DNA of 49,744 nt from Myxococcales bacterium. Lineage in GTDB: Bacteria; Myxococcota_A; Polyangia; Palsa-1104. The notes under the pieces were generated by a model, which saw only the letters and a list, made by a program, of their open reading frames with translations, did no database searches and had not been told where the DNA came from. The position numbers and the translations under genes are program-made. Shown in pieces: positions 24,123 through 33,326 of the stretch; the stretch's first letter is position 1, and each line of letters opens with the position of its first letter. The stretch covers positions 23,540 through 73,283 of the forward strand of contig PNAM01000108.1 in assembly GCA_003170275.1 (NCBI GenBank). The letters run 5' to 3'.

Positions 24123-25480
24123 CGTCGCGCGCCCGGATCGAGCTGAAAGATCGATCCCTCGAGAAAGTCGTTCAGGAACACGCCGTCCGGATCGAGCGCC
24201 TTCCGATGCGCGAGGAACGCGTCCATCTTCGGATAGCGGCTGCGGATCTGATCGGGGCGCAACAGGTACTTGCCCCAGTGCGGCCGCGCCGTCGGAAAGT
24301 CGGCGAGCATCTTATCGGTGTACTCGAGATAGAACGGCACGATGTTCGGCGTGCCGGTGCAGGTCACCGCTTCGATGTCGCAGATCGCGCGTCCCTCGGC
24401 CGGCGAGAGCAGCGCGGTGGACGCGCCGATGAAGCGCGAGTGCACCACCATGTTGATCGGATATTCCTGGCGGCGGCCGTAGGACTCCACCAGCTCCATC
24501 GACATCTCCCACGCCGCCACCGCCTGATCGAGCGGCACGCCCCACGACATGTCCCAGTTCTTCGGATAGGCCGCCTGGTAGTGGAACTCGGTGGAGCTGG
24601 GTTCTACGCGCGTGCCCGGCCGCACGGCGAAGAACGGTGCGATCTTGGCGAAGATGGGCGTGAGCCACGACAGGTACCGGGCGGTGAACGGCAGGATCAC
24701 CTGACCGGAGAACATGGTCGCGACGTAGTCGATCGCGTCGTCGGTGAGCCCATGGCAGGTCTCCTGATCCGACGGCAGGTGGGTGCGGTTCATCAGCTTG
24801 CACCACATGGTGTCGGCGAACGGGAACCAGTAGAGCTCGACGAACTCGTACGACGAGAGCAGGTCCTTCAGGCCCGAGAGCACTTCCTTGCGCGAGATGA
24901 AGCGATCCTCGACGTGCACGTTGAACGCCGGCGACATCTTCAGGGTCGCCGAGTAGACCACGCCGAGCGTGCCGAGCGAGCAGCGCGCCGCGTCGAGGAT
25001 CTCGCCGTGGTGCTGCTCGATCTGGTGCACCTCGCCCTGCGCGTCGACCAGCGAGACCGCGATCACCTCGTCGGAGATGGTCGACTTGCCGAGCCCGGTC
25101 CCGTGCGCGGCCACCGCGATCGCGCCGCCCATGGCCACGCCCTGAAAGATCGTCGGGCTGATGATCGACAGCCCGTGCGTCTCGGTGAAGCGCACCAGCT
25201 CGCGCATCGACACGCCGCACTCGACGCGCACCGACGGTGGGTTGCCGGTGTCGTTCATCGCCAGCACGCGCGTGAGTCGCGACAGATCGATCAGGCTCCC
25301 GGTGGTGGGGATGAGCGGGCTCCACGAGCAGCTGTTGCCAATCGGCCGGACGCGACCGTTCTTCGCCGCGGCTCGCACGTTCTCGCACAGCTCGTCGAGG
25401 CTGCCCGGCTGATAGCGGTCGGCCACGCACGACAAGTTGCGGTTCCAGTTGGTCCAGTGAAATCCGGTTTCTTCGCTCAT
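24119..25480 (-). CDS. FAD-linked sugar-1,4-lactone oxidase family protein
   Basis: This 453-residue protein belongs to the D-arabinono-1,4-lactone/L-gulonolactone oxidase family of VAO-type flavoproteins. The N-terminal FAD domain has RVRPIGNSCSWSPLIPTTGSLIDL, VECGVSMRELVRF, GVAMGGAIAVAAHGTGL and SLGTLGVVYSATLKM. The C-terminus has the signature ARPHWGKYLL followed by YPKMDAFLAHRKALDPDGVFLNDFL. It probably oxidises a polyol or aldonolactone and passes electrons to O2. There is no signal peptide. It starts 11 bp after the lipoxygenase stop and overlaps the EXPERA gene, inside a five-gene operon. The actual substrate is unknown and need not be a sugar. Confidence 0.88.
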   Translation of the reverse strand: MSEETGFHWTNWNRNLSCVADRYQPGSLDELCENVRAAAKNGRVRPIGNSCSWSPLIPTTGSLIDLSRLTRVLAMNDTGNPPSVRVECGVSMRELVRFTETHGLSIISPTIFQGVAMGGAIAVAAHGTGLGKSTISDEVIAVSLVDAQGEVHQIEQHHGEILDAARCSLGTLGVVYSATLKMSPAFNVHVEDRFISRKEVLSGLKDLLSSYEFVELYWFPFADTMWCKLMNRTHLPSDQETCHGLTDDAIDYVATMFSGQVILPFTARYLSWLTPIFAKIAPFFAVRPGTRVEPSSTEFHYQAAYPKNWDMSWGVPLDQAVAAWEMSMELVESYGRRQEYPINMVVHSRFIGASTALLSPAEGRAICDIEAVTCTGTPNIVPFYLEYTDKMLADFPTARPHWGKYLLRPDQIRSRYPKMDAFLAHRKALDPDGVFLNDFLEGSIFQLDPGARR

Positions 25481-25491
25481 GGACGCGGCCC

Positions 25492-27267
25492 TCAGATGTT
25501 GATGCTGTTGGGAACCAGGGAGGGCAGAAGGTACGTGTAAGGTCGCGGGCGCGTGCGGTTGCGCGCGGTGATGGTCTCCTCGATGCCGGCCAGCTCCTGG
25601 CGCAGGCGCGCGATCGCGGGTTGCGCCGCCGCGACGTGGGAGAGCGGCCAGGCCGAATAGTCGCCGAACCGATCGAAGCGGTAGTTGGCGATCTGGTTGT
25701 TGAGGAACTGATCCGCGCCCACGCTGATCGACGGCAGCGTGGCCAGGAAGCGATCGTTGGTGATCGGATCGCCCGCGGCCGCCGGCGGCCGGTACGCCGC
25801 GCCGGGAAACGCCGGGATGTAGGTGAAATAATCGGTCTGCGGGTAGTGCACCGCCGCGTGGCCGGGCCCGACGGTGAACAGGAACTGCGCGAGCACGCCG
25901 GCCAGTTGACTCACCGAGACCAGCTCGTCCCCTTCGAACAGGCCGCGCAGGTTGCCGCCGTCGGGTGCCACCAGCTCGCGCGCCCAGGCCTGCAGCTCCC
26001 AGTCGTTCTGCACGTCGCCGATCGCGTGATAGTAGAGCTTGAGATAATCCTCGACGAAGCGCTGCAGCGGCTCGAGCCACAGCCGCCCGTCGTCGCGGAA
26101 CGGATACTCGCGTGGCGCGCTGTCGACACCGCGCGCGGTCAGATCGCTGTCGAGCGCCTGGTCGCGCACGGTCCACTGCTTGTACGACTCGATCATGATC
26201 GCGCGCGTCTCGCACAGCTCGCCGGCGTAGATCTCGTCGAAGATGCTGCCTTCCTGTTTCAAGAGATCGAACGCCGAGCCGTTGACCGCCAGCGTGTACG
26301 CGAGGTGCGGCTCGAGAAAGACGAACAGCGGGTGCTCCGGCGAGAGCTGCCGGTGCGTGGTCACCGAGAACGGCTCGGCCAGATAGTGATGCCGGTAGAT
26401 GTGGCTCGACATGGCCTGCAGGTTGAACTCGGCGATCTCGACGAAGGTCTTGGCGGTGAGCCAGTCCTCGCCGGGCCCGCGCAGATAGAGCGGGTTGGGC
26501 GGCGCCGCGTCCGTCTGATCGATGCGGATCGCCACCGGCTGAAGGTCGCAATACGAATCGACGCCAGCGCGCTGGCAGAACAGCGCCACCGGCGCCGGCA
26601 GGTACTTGGCGCGCCAGCGCGAATCGCGGCGATGCTCGGTCTGCGGCAAGAGCGAGCGCTGCAGGAGCTGGAAGTCGGCCACGAACAAGTTCCCGTCGCG
26701 CAGCTCGTCGGCGAGCGAGCGCGTCGCGCCCATCACCGACTGAAACTGCGGGTCGTCGATGCCCACTGTGCGCGCGAGCTGCGCCGCGTCGGTGATGCGC
26801 GAGATCAACAGCGGGTTGGGACCGTCGAGCCGGTTGCGCGCGAACACCGCGTCGCGCCGCCAGTCGTCGACCTCGGGCGGTGCCGGCAGGTCGGGGCTGA
26901 ACAGCCCGGCGAACGCCTCCAGCTTGTCGACCGGCCCGAACAGCCCGCGCACGCCGTACCACAGCTTCTTCACCTCGGCGTCGACCACCGAGCGCAACAG
27001 CTGCGGCAGATACGGCAGCGCCCAGGTGAGCCCATACTGCTCCGAGAGCGGAAAGCGCCCCGCGACCGCGATCGGCGACAGCGGGTTCACCGCCCGATCT
27101 TGCGACAGGTACGCGTACTCCGCGCGAATGTAGGTCAGGTCGCGCGCGCGCCGGTTCGGGTGGGGGCACTGCTGCGGCAGGTGCGGCGAGCACGCGCCCT
27201 TGGTGCCGGCCGGCACGGCGTAGCGGGCGCGGACCTTCAGGGCGTACAGCTCTTCAGGAAGCGGCAT
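25492..27267 (-). CDS. Lipoxygenase-family protein with altered iron site
   Basis: This is a 591-residue protein with the catalytic domain of the lipoxygenase family and no PLAT domain. Start ATG 27267 follows AAAGG; GTG 27273 is possible. Signature blocks are WLTAKTFVEIAEFNLQAMSSH followed by IYRHHYLAEPFSVTTHRQL, SPEHPLFVFLEPH, VGPGHAAVHYPQTDYFTYIP, and the C-terminal NSINI. In lipoxygenases iron is held by the two His of HX4H, two further His and the C-terminal Ile. Here H289, H470, H474 and I591 are present, but the first His of HX4H is Gln284. The family dioxygenates polyunsaturated fatty acids. The gene overlaps the kinase gene upstream by 14 bp and precedes the FAD oxidase. Activity with a Gln ligand is uncertain. 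Confidence 0.92.
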   Translation of the reverse strand: MPLPEELYALKVRARYAVPAGTKGACSPHLPQQCPHPNRRARDLTYIRAEYAYLSQDRAVNPLSPIAVAGRFPLSEQYGLTWALPYLPQLLRSVVDAEVKKLWYGVRGLFGPVDKLEAFAGLFSPDLPAPPEVDDWRRDAVFARNRLDGPNPLLISRITDAAQLARTVGIDDPQFQSVMGATRSLADELRDGNLFVADFQLLQRSLLPQTEHRRDSRWRAKYLPAPVALFCQRAGVDSYCDLQPVAIRIDQTDAAPPNPLYLRGPGEDWLTAKTFVEIAEFNLQAMSSHIYRHHYLAEPFSVTTHRQLSPEHPLFVFLEPHLAYTLAVNGSAFDLLKQEGSIFDEIYAGELCETRAIMIESYKQWTVRDQALDSDLTARGVDSAPREYPFRDDGRLWLEPLQRFVEDYLKLYYHAIGDVQNDWELQAWARELVAPDGGNLRGLFEGDELVSVSQLAGVLAQFLFTVGPGHAAVHYPQTDYFTYIPAFPGAAYRPPAAAGDPITNDRFLATLPSISVGADQFLNNQIANYRFDRFGDYSAWPLSHVAAAQPAIARLRQELAGIEETITARNRTRPRPYTYLLPSLVPNSINI

Positions 27268-30200
27268 GGGCACCTTTCGTCAGCGGGGCTGCGGGGGCCT
27301 GCGAGTGGCTGAAGCGGGTGGGATCGGCGACGCCGCGCGCCCGCATCACCGCGTCGGCCTCCGCTTGCAGCGCCGCACCGTCGGGGCCGCCGAGGAGCTC
27401 GCCCTTGCGCCGGCGCGCGTAGGCGCCCTCGAGTTCGAGGCCGGCGGAGTGAAACTCGCGGATCGCCAGGTCGGCCTGTTCGAGCGCGCGCGCCTGCTCG
27501 CCGCGGGCGGCGTACAGCCCGGCGCGCAGCAGCGCGGTCTGGCCGATCGCGTACGGATAGTCGGCGCCGGCGCACTCCTTCAGATCGGATTCGGCCTGGG
27601 CCAGCCGCGCGCGCCGATGGTCACCGGTGCTGGCGGCCAGGAGCAGCCCGGCGCGCAGGCCGTGGAACACCATGCGAAACATGGCCGTGCGCATCATGCG
27701 CGAGGCGGTCAGCGACGGCCACTCCGCCTGCAGCCGCGCCAGGCCCTCCTCGGCGCGCCCCTCGTACAGATCGCAGTAGCACTCGAACTTGAGCGCGGTC
27801 GTGCGCAGGTAGTGATCGCCCACCGGCGCGCGCGCGATCGCCTCGACGATCCGCTCCCGCGCGGTGCGCGCATCACCGGCCGCCAGCGGTGGGATCGACG
27901 AGTACAGCCGCGCGTACACCTCGGTGTAGCGGTTTCCCGAGGCGCGCGCATCCGCGATCGCGCGCTCGGTGCGCCGCGCGAGCTCCTCGAAGCGTCCGAG
28001 CAGCTGGATGGCGAGGATGGCGTTCAGCTCGGACTTCTGGATCTCGCCCTGCACGCCGCGGCAATGACGCAACAGCAGCGCCGCCTCTTCCCACGCGGCC
28101 AGCGACTCGCGCCAGCGCCCCTGCGTGTGGTCGACGAACGCCGACCAGAAGCGCAACAGCCCCAGCGCGTAGGGCGTGCCCGAGCGATCGGCGATCGCGC
28201 GCGCGCGATCGAGCATCTGATGGCCGGTCGCCGAGCCGGTCACCGCCAGAGACGCGCCCACCGCGGCCATGCCCTCGACGATCAGCGACGGATCGCCCGC
28301 CTGGAGCGCGAGCAGGAGCGCGCGAGTGGAGAAGCGGGTGGCGCACATCGGATCGCGCAAGAGCAGGTTGCGGCTGGCCGAGTAGCACAGATCGATGCGG
28401 AAGCGCTGGGTGGGATCCACGTCCGCAGAGGCCCGCTCGACGAACTTGAGCCCGCGCAGCTTGAGCCGGATCAGATCGCCGACCATGGCCATCACCGCGC
28501 GTGCGGGCGTGCGCGGCCGGCGCAGCCCGGTGGCCGCGCACAGCTCGTCGAGCAGCGCGAGCCCCTCGTCGGTGTGACCGCCCATGAGGTATTGCTCGCA
28601 GGCGCGCAGCTCGAGCTGGAGCGCGTCGAGGCCGGCGGCGTGGGCCGCGGCCTGCACGTAGCGCGGCGCGGCGTCGGCGCAGCGGCCGGCGTTGGCGAGC
28701 GCCTCGGCATGCTTGCGCAGCGGCGCCGGATCGTCGGGCCGCCACTCGAGCACCTTGCCGTAGAGCTGCGCGGCCTCGTCGAACGCGAGCGCGTTCTCGG
28801 CCTCGACGGCCGCCTTCAGCGCGTAGGCCGCGGCGGAGTCGAGCTCGCCGGCCGCGTGCAGGTGGTTGGCGATGCTGCCCGGCGGCGCGCGGTGGTTCTC
28901 GGTCAGCTTGGCGGCCAACGCCAGGTGGATCTCGCGTCGCTCCGCGTCGGTCAGGTGCTTGACGACGATCTCGCGGATGCGCTCGTGGTAGGGCATGACC
29001 TGCTCGTGCGCGCCGTCCTTGCGAATGCGCACCAGGTGACCGGTGCGCAGCCGGTTGAGCAGCGTGCGATCCATCGAGGGCGACGGCAGCCCGGCCACCA
29101 GCCCGGCGGTCTCGAGATCGATCGGCTCGCCACCCAGGCCGACCACGGTCATGAAGCGCTGCCAGGGCTCGGGCAGCTCGCGGATGCGCTGCTCGATCAT
29201 GCCCTGCAACAAGATGCGGCGCTCCTGCGAATCGCGCGCGTTCGGCGGCGGCGGCGCATCGGTGTGCGAGAAGCGCACCAACTCCTCGAGCAACAGCGGG
29301 TTGCCGGCCGCCTCGCGCGCGAGCCGCTCGACCACGCCCGGCCGCGTCGGCTTGCGCTTGAGCAGCGTCACCGCCAGCGCGGTGCAGTCCTCGACGGGAA
29401 TGCGCGCGAGCTCGAGGCGCCGGGTGACGCGCCGCGAGCCGGCCGCCTCGTCGAGCGAGCGCAGCGTGCGCAGAAACGGGCTGCGCTCCTCCTCGTCGGC
29501 GCGGCAGGCGAGCAGCAGCAGCATCGCCGGCGGATCGGGAGGCGAGAGTAGCTGGTGCAACAGCACCGCCGAGTCCACGTCGCCCCACTGTACGTCGTCG
29601 AGGAACAGCACCAGCCGCTGGTCCTTCTCGAGCATGCGCAACAGCTCGCGCAGCGCCTGCATGGCGCTCGAGCGCACCTCGAGCGCGCCGCGCCCATCGT
29701 CGCTGCGACGCGGCTGCGCCGCCAGCCCCGGCACGTGGCCGAGCACCGGAAACAGGCGCGCCAGATCCTCGATGTGCTCGGGCCAGATGCCCGACTTGGC
29801 GTGCACGCGGTGCGAGAGCACGCGGCTCAGGTCGTCGATCACCCCGTCGAGGGCCTTGTACGGCAGCCACTCCTGCGCGTACGAGCGGCTGCGCAGCACC
29901 AGCGCGTCCGGATCGTCGGCGAGCGGCGCGAGGAAGTGCTCGCACAGCGCGGACTTGCCCAGCCCCGATTCGCCGACCACGTGCACGATCACCGACTGCC
30001 CGCCGGCGACCTCGGCGAACGCGTCGCGCAACAGCGCGCGCTCGACGTTGCGATCGACGAACGCGCGGCTCGGCCGATCGGTGTGCAGCTCGCTCGCGCC
30101 GTCGGGCGACAGCCGCCGCAGCACCTCGGGTCCGCTCGGCCGCGACGCGGGGTTGACCTGCAACAGATCGCTGCACAGCTGGCTCAGCGCCTCGGGGATC

Positions 30201-30982
30201 GCTGGATCGATCGCGCGCGGCCGCAGCGGCTTGCGCGCAAAACGATCCTCGCCGAGCTGGCTCGGCGTGCCGTCGAACGGCGCCGCGCCGGTGAGCGCCT
30301 CGTAGAGCACCACGCCGAAGCTGTACCAGTCGCTGGCCTCGGTCACGTGCCCGGCGGCCCACTGCTCGGGGGACATATAATGAGGCGTCCCCACCACCTC
30401 GCCTTCGGTCGGCACGCTCAGCGGTCGGGTCTCGGTGACCAGCCCGAAGTCGAGCACCACCACCCGGTTGTCGGGCGTGACCAGCACGTTCGACGACTTC
30501 ACGTCACGGTGCAGGAGGCCGGCCTCGTGCAGCGCGCACAACCCGCGCGCGAGCTGGCTGAAGGCGGCGCGCAGCTTGTCGAGCTCGGGGAGCTGCGCGG
30601 TCGGCGCGCGACGCCGCGCGACGCCGTGCCTGGGCAGCCCCTCGATGGTGTCGGCGTGCGGGTGGGGCACCAGCTCCGGCCGCAGGTGCTCGAGCATGTG
30701 CCGCCCGGGCACCAGCTCCATCGTGAAGTACCATTCCTGGTTGGCCTGAAACAGCTCGTAGAGCGACACCAGGTTGGGGTGCGCGATCTCCGCCAGCAGG
30801 CGGAATTCCTTCTTGAATCGATAGATCGAATCAGGGCTCTGCTGGCGCAGGTGTTTGACCGCGACCGGAATCCCCAGCTCGCGATCAAACGCCGCATAGA
30901 CGGTGCCGAACCCCCCGTCGCCCAGGCGCTCGCGGACCTCGAACCGCCCGTCGCCGGTGAAGCCCTGCATGGTGATGCGCAT
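27254..30982 (-). CDS. Ser/Thr protein kinase with AAA ATPase and TPR-like region
   Basis: This 1242-residue cytoplasmic protein starts at ATG 30982 (MRITMQGFTGDGRFEV), with ATG 30970 as alternative. The Gly loop is LGDGGFGTVYA, the ATP Lys is K43 (VAVKHL), the catalytic loop is HRDVKSSN, then DFGL and GTPHYMSPEQ. Around residue 330 an AAA_16-type ATPase begins, with Walker A GESGLGKS and Walker B LVLFLDDVQWGD. The last 600 residues are Ala/Leu-rich helical repeats of TPR type. Such proteins combine phosphorylation with ATP-driven scaffolding and are frequent in Myxococcota. Its end overlaps the lipoxygenase start, which puts it at the head of an operon with lipoxygenase, FAD oxidase, EXPERA protein and MepA. 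It may control those enzymes; that is inference. Confidence 0.95.
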   Translation of the reverse strand: MRITMQGFTGDGRFEVRERLGDGGFGTVYAAFDRELGIPVAVKHLRQQSPDSIYRFKKEFRLLAEIAHPNLVSLYELFQANQEWYFTMELVPGRHMLEHLRPELVPHPHADTIEGLPRHGVARRRAPTAQLPELDKLRAAFSQLARGLCALHEAGLLHRDVKSSNVLVTPDNRVVVLDFGLVTETRPLSVPTEGEVVGTPHYMSPEQWAAGHVTEASDWYSFGVVLYEALTGAAPFDGTPSQLGEDRFARKPLRPRAIDPAIPEALSQLCSDLLQVNPASRPSGPEVLRRLSPDGASELHTDRPSRAFVDRNVERALLRDAFAEVAGGQSVIVHVVGESGLGKSALCEHFLAPLADDPDALVLRSRSYAQEWLPYKALDGVIDDLSRVLSHRVHAKSGIWPEHIEDLARLFPVLGHVPGLAAQPRRSDDGRGALEVRSSAMQALRELLRMLEKDQRLVLFLDDVQWGDVDSAVLLHQLLSPPDPPAMLLLLACRADEEERSPFLRTLRSLDEAAGSRRVTRRLELARIPVEDCTALAVTLLKRKPTRPGVVERLAREAAGNPLLLEELVRFSHTDAPPPPNARDSQERRILLQGMIEQRIRELPEPWQRFMTVVGLGGEPIDLETAGLVAGLPSPSMDRTLLNRLRTGHLVRIRKDGAHEQVMPYHERIREIVVKHLTDAERREIHLALAAKLTENHRAPPGSIANHLHAAGELDSAAAYALKAAVEAENALAFDEAAQLYGKVLEWRPDDPAPLRKHAEALANAGRCADAAPRYVQAAAHAAGLDALQLELRACEQYLMGGHTDEGLALLDELCAATGLRRPRTPARAVMAMVGDLIRLKLRGLKFVERASADVDPTQRFRIDLCYSASRNLLLRDPMCATRFSTRALLLALQAGDPSLIVEGMAAVGASLAVTGSATGHQMLDRARAIADRSGTPYALGLLRFWSAFVDHTQGRWRESLAAWEEAALLLRHCRGVQGEIQKSELNAILAIQLLGRFEELARRTERAIADARASGNRYTEVYARLYSSIPPLAAGDARTARERIVEAIARAPVGDHYLRTTALKFECYCDLYEGRAEEGLARLQAEWPSLTASRMMRTAMFRMVFHGLRAGLLLAASTGDHRRARLAQAESDLKECAGADYPYAIGQTALLRAGLYAARGEQARALEQADLAIREFHSAGLELEGAYARRRKGELLGGPDGAALQAEADAVMRARGVADPTRFSHSQAPAAPLTKGAHAAS

Positions 30983-31060
30983 ACCCCCTTGCGCGGCACG
31001 ATAACCGGGGCGTGCAAGATGTGCAATTGCGCGCGGGCCGCAGCTGCCTACACTAGGACA

Positions 31061-32473
31061 ATGCCCCCTGATGCCGCGTCCCTGCGCCGGGATCGAGGAG
31101 TCGCCCGGCACGTGGCCAGCGACCTCCTCTCGCAGCCGGCGCAGCAGCACCACATCGTCCAGTTCTATCAGGACGAGCAGTGCCTGGCCGACGTGGTCGC
31201 GCAATATCTCGCGGCCGGGCTCGAGCGCGAGGAGCCGATCGTGGCGCTGGCCACGCCTTCACACTGCGCGGCGTTCTCGTCCCGCCTGAAGGCGCACGGG
31301 ATCGACGCCGACCAGGCCAGCGCCGAAGGCCGGCTGCTGCTGCTCGACGCGCGGGCGACGCTGACGAGCATCATGATCGGCGACCTGCCCGACGCGGTGC
31401 GCTTCGAGGAGCTGATCGGCGCCGCGCTCGACCGGGTGGGCGCCGGGAGCTGCCACGCCCGCCCGCGCGCGTACGGCGAGATGGTCGATCTGTTGTGGCA
31501 GGACGGAAACCGGGCCGGCGCGGTTCGCCTCGAGGAGCTGTGGAACGACTTCGGTAGGAAGCGCTCGTTCTCGCTCTTGTGCGCCTACGATCTCGGCCGG
31601 TTTCGCAAGGACTCCGACGCCGAGAAGCTGCTCGAGCTGTGCAACACCCACTCGCACGTCATCCCGACCGAGTCTTATTCGCAGGTCGCGGAGAGCGACG
31701 GCCGGCTGCGCGAGGTGACGCAACTGCAGCAGCGCGCGCTCGCGCTCGAGAGCGAGATCGAGCATCGCAAGCAGGTGGAGCAGGCGCTGCGCGAGGCGCT
31801 GCGGCAGCGAGACGATTTTCTCGCCATCGCCGGCCACGAGCTGAAGACGCCGCTCACCGCCGTGCAGCTGCTGGTGCACTCGCTGGGAAAGCTGACCGCA
31901 GAGAGCGGTGACCCGCAGATCCAGACGCGCGTGGCACGTGCGGCGCGCGGCATCAACCGGCTCTCCACGTTGGTCGACGAGCTGCTCGACGTCTCGCGGG
32001 TGAGCGCCGGCAAGCTCAAGCTCGAAGTGGAGGAGTTCGATCTGGGCGCGGTCGCCGGCGAGTTGATCGACGGCGCCGCGGACCAGCTCGCGCGCGCCGG
32101 CTGCAAGGCCACCTTCACCTGCGACGGCCCGATGGTCGGCCGCTGGGATCGCTCGCGCGTCGAGCAGATCCTGGTGAACCTGCTCTCCAACGCGATGAAG
32201 TACGGCAAGGGCCACCCGATCGAGCTGCGCATCGAGCGCGCCGGCGCCACCGCACGCATCAGCGTGCGCGATCACGGCATCGGCATCTCGCCCGCGGATC
32301 AGCAGCGCATCTTCGATCGCTTCGAGCGAGCGGTCTCGCTGCAGCACTTCGGCGGCCTCGGGCTCGGCCTGTGGATCGTCCGTCAGGTGGTCGAGGCGCA
32401 CGGCGGCACCATCCGGGTCGAGAGCGAGCCCGCTGACGGCGCCACCTTCTTGGTCGATCTCCCGATCGTCTAG
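31061..32473 (+). CDS. MEDS-domain histidine kinase
   Basis: This 470-residue protein starts at ATG 31061 (MPPDAASLRRDRG) with AGGA just upstream. Residues 25-190 match the MEDS sensory domain: QHHIVQFYQDEQCLADVVAQYL, EEPIVALATPSHCAAF, LLLLDARATLT, YGEMVDLLWQDGNRAGAVRLEELWN. These domains occur in the DcmR dichloromethane regulator and in many myxobacterial kinases. A coiled coil (about 215-245) leads to a HisKA H-box DDFLAIAGHELKTPLTAV (H259) and a HATPase with LVNLLSNAMKYG, DHGIGI, FDRFERA and GGLGLGLWI. There is no membrane segment. It diverges from the kinase-lipoxygenase operon across 78 bp and its stop lies 8 bp from the convergent SDR gene. No receiver gene is adjacent. Confidence 0.92.
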   Translation: MPPDAASLRRDRGVARHVASDLLSQPAQQHHIVQFYQDEQCLADVVAQYLAAGLEREEPIVALATPSHCAAFSSRLKAHGIDADQASAEGRLLLLDARATLTSIMIGDLPDAVRFEELIGAALDRVGAGSCHARPRAYGEMVDLLWQDGNRAGAVRLEELWNDFGRKRSFSLLCAYDLGRFRKDSDAEKLLELCNTHSHVIPTESYSQVAESDGRLREVTQLQQRALALESEIEHRKQVEQALREALRQRDDFLAIAGHELKTPLTAVQLLVHSLGKLTAESGDPQIQTRVARAARGINRLSTLVDELLDVSRVSAGKLKLEVEEFDLGAVAGELIDGAADQLARAGCKATFTCDGPMVGRWDRSRVEQILVNLLSNAMKYGKGHPIELRIERAGATARISVRDHGIGISPADQQRIFDRFERAVSLQHFGGLGLGLWIVRQVVEAHGGTIRVESEPADGATFLVDLPIV

Positions 32474-32481
32474 GCCATAGG

Positions 32482-33303
32482 CTAGAGGAACAGATCGGGG
32501 AACAGCGGGGCGCCGGGCACCGACTGGTACTTCGCCAGGTCGGTCACGCCCTCTTCGCGCAGGACCTCTTCGTCGATGCAGAAGTGGCCGGTGAACGAGC
32601 GGCTGGGGCGCGTGAGGATCGCGTGGGCCGCGTCGGCCATGATCTCGGGCTTGCGGCTGCCGCGCATCGAGTCGTCGCCGCCGAGCAGGTTCTGCACCGC
32701 CGCGGTGGCGATGATGGTGCGCGGCCACAGCGCGTTGACGGCGATCCCGTCGCCCTTGAGCTCCTCGGCCATGCCCAGCACGCACAGGCTCATGCCGTAC
32801 TTGGCCATGGTGTAGGCCACGTGCGGCCCGAACCATCGCGGCTCCAGGTTGAGCGGCGGCGAGTTGTTCAGGATGTGCGGGTTGGCCGCCTTCTTGAGGT
32901 GCGGGATGCACGCCTGCGAGCAGGCGAAGGTGCCGCGCACGTTCACCGCGTGCATGAGATCGTAGCGCTTCATCGGCGTGCCGACGGTGCCGGTCAAGCT
33001 GATCGCGCTGGCGTTGTTGATCAGGATGTCGATGCCGCCGAAGGTCTCGACGGTCTTGGCCACCGCCGCGGCGATCTGCGCCTCGTCGCGGATGTCGACC
33101 ACGCAGGCGAGCGCCTTGCCGCCCGCCTTCTCGATCTCCTCGGCGGCGGTGTAGATGGTGCCCGGCAGCTTGGGGTTCGGCTCGGTGGTCTTGGCCGCGA
33201 TCGCGATGTTGGCGCCGTCGCGTGCCGCGCGGAGCGCGATCGCCTTGCCGATGCCGCGGCTCGCGCCGCTGATGAAGAGGGTCTTTCCTTTGAGGGTGCC
33301 CAT
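32482..33303 (-). CDS. SDR oxidoreductase, HSDL2-like
   Basis: This 273-residue short-chain dehydrogenase has the NAD(P) Rossmann motif FISGASRGIGKAIA, then DILINNASAIS, and the catalytic Tyr-Lys YTMAKYG with Ser in ILNNSPP. The insert AAKTTEPNPKLPGTIYTAAEEIEKAGG and the C-terminal block FTGHFCIDEEVLREEGVTDLAKYQ are characteristic of the hydroxysteroid-dehydrogenase-like-2 group, whose animal members are peroxisomal and carry an SCP2 domain that is absent here. The substrate is likely a hydroxyacyl or steroid-type alcohol. It lies 23 bp downstream of the molybdopterin oxidoreductase and is probably co-transcribed with it. Confidence 0.93.
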   Translation of the reverse strand: MGTLKGKTLFISGASRGIGKAIALRAARDGANIAIAAKTTEPNPKLPGTIYTAAEEIEKAGGKALACVVDIRDEAQIAAAVAKTVETFGGIDILINNASAISLTGTVGTPMKRYDLMHAVNVRGTFACSQACIPHLKKAANPHILNNSPPLNLEPRWFGPHVAYTMAKYGMSLCVLGMAEELKGDGIAVNALWPRTIIATAAVQNLLGGDDSMRGSRKPEIMADAAHAILTRPSRSFTGHFCIDEEVLREEGVTDLAKYQSVPGAPLFPDLFL

Positions 33304-33326
33304 CTGGTCTCCTTGGATGGCGTAGC

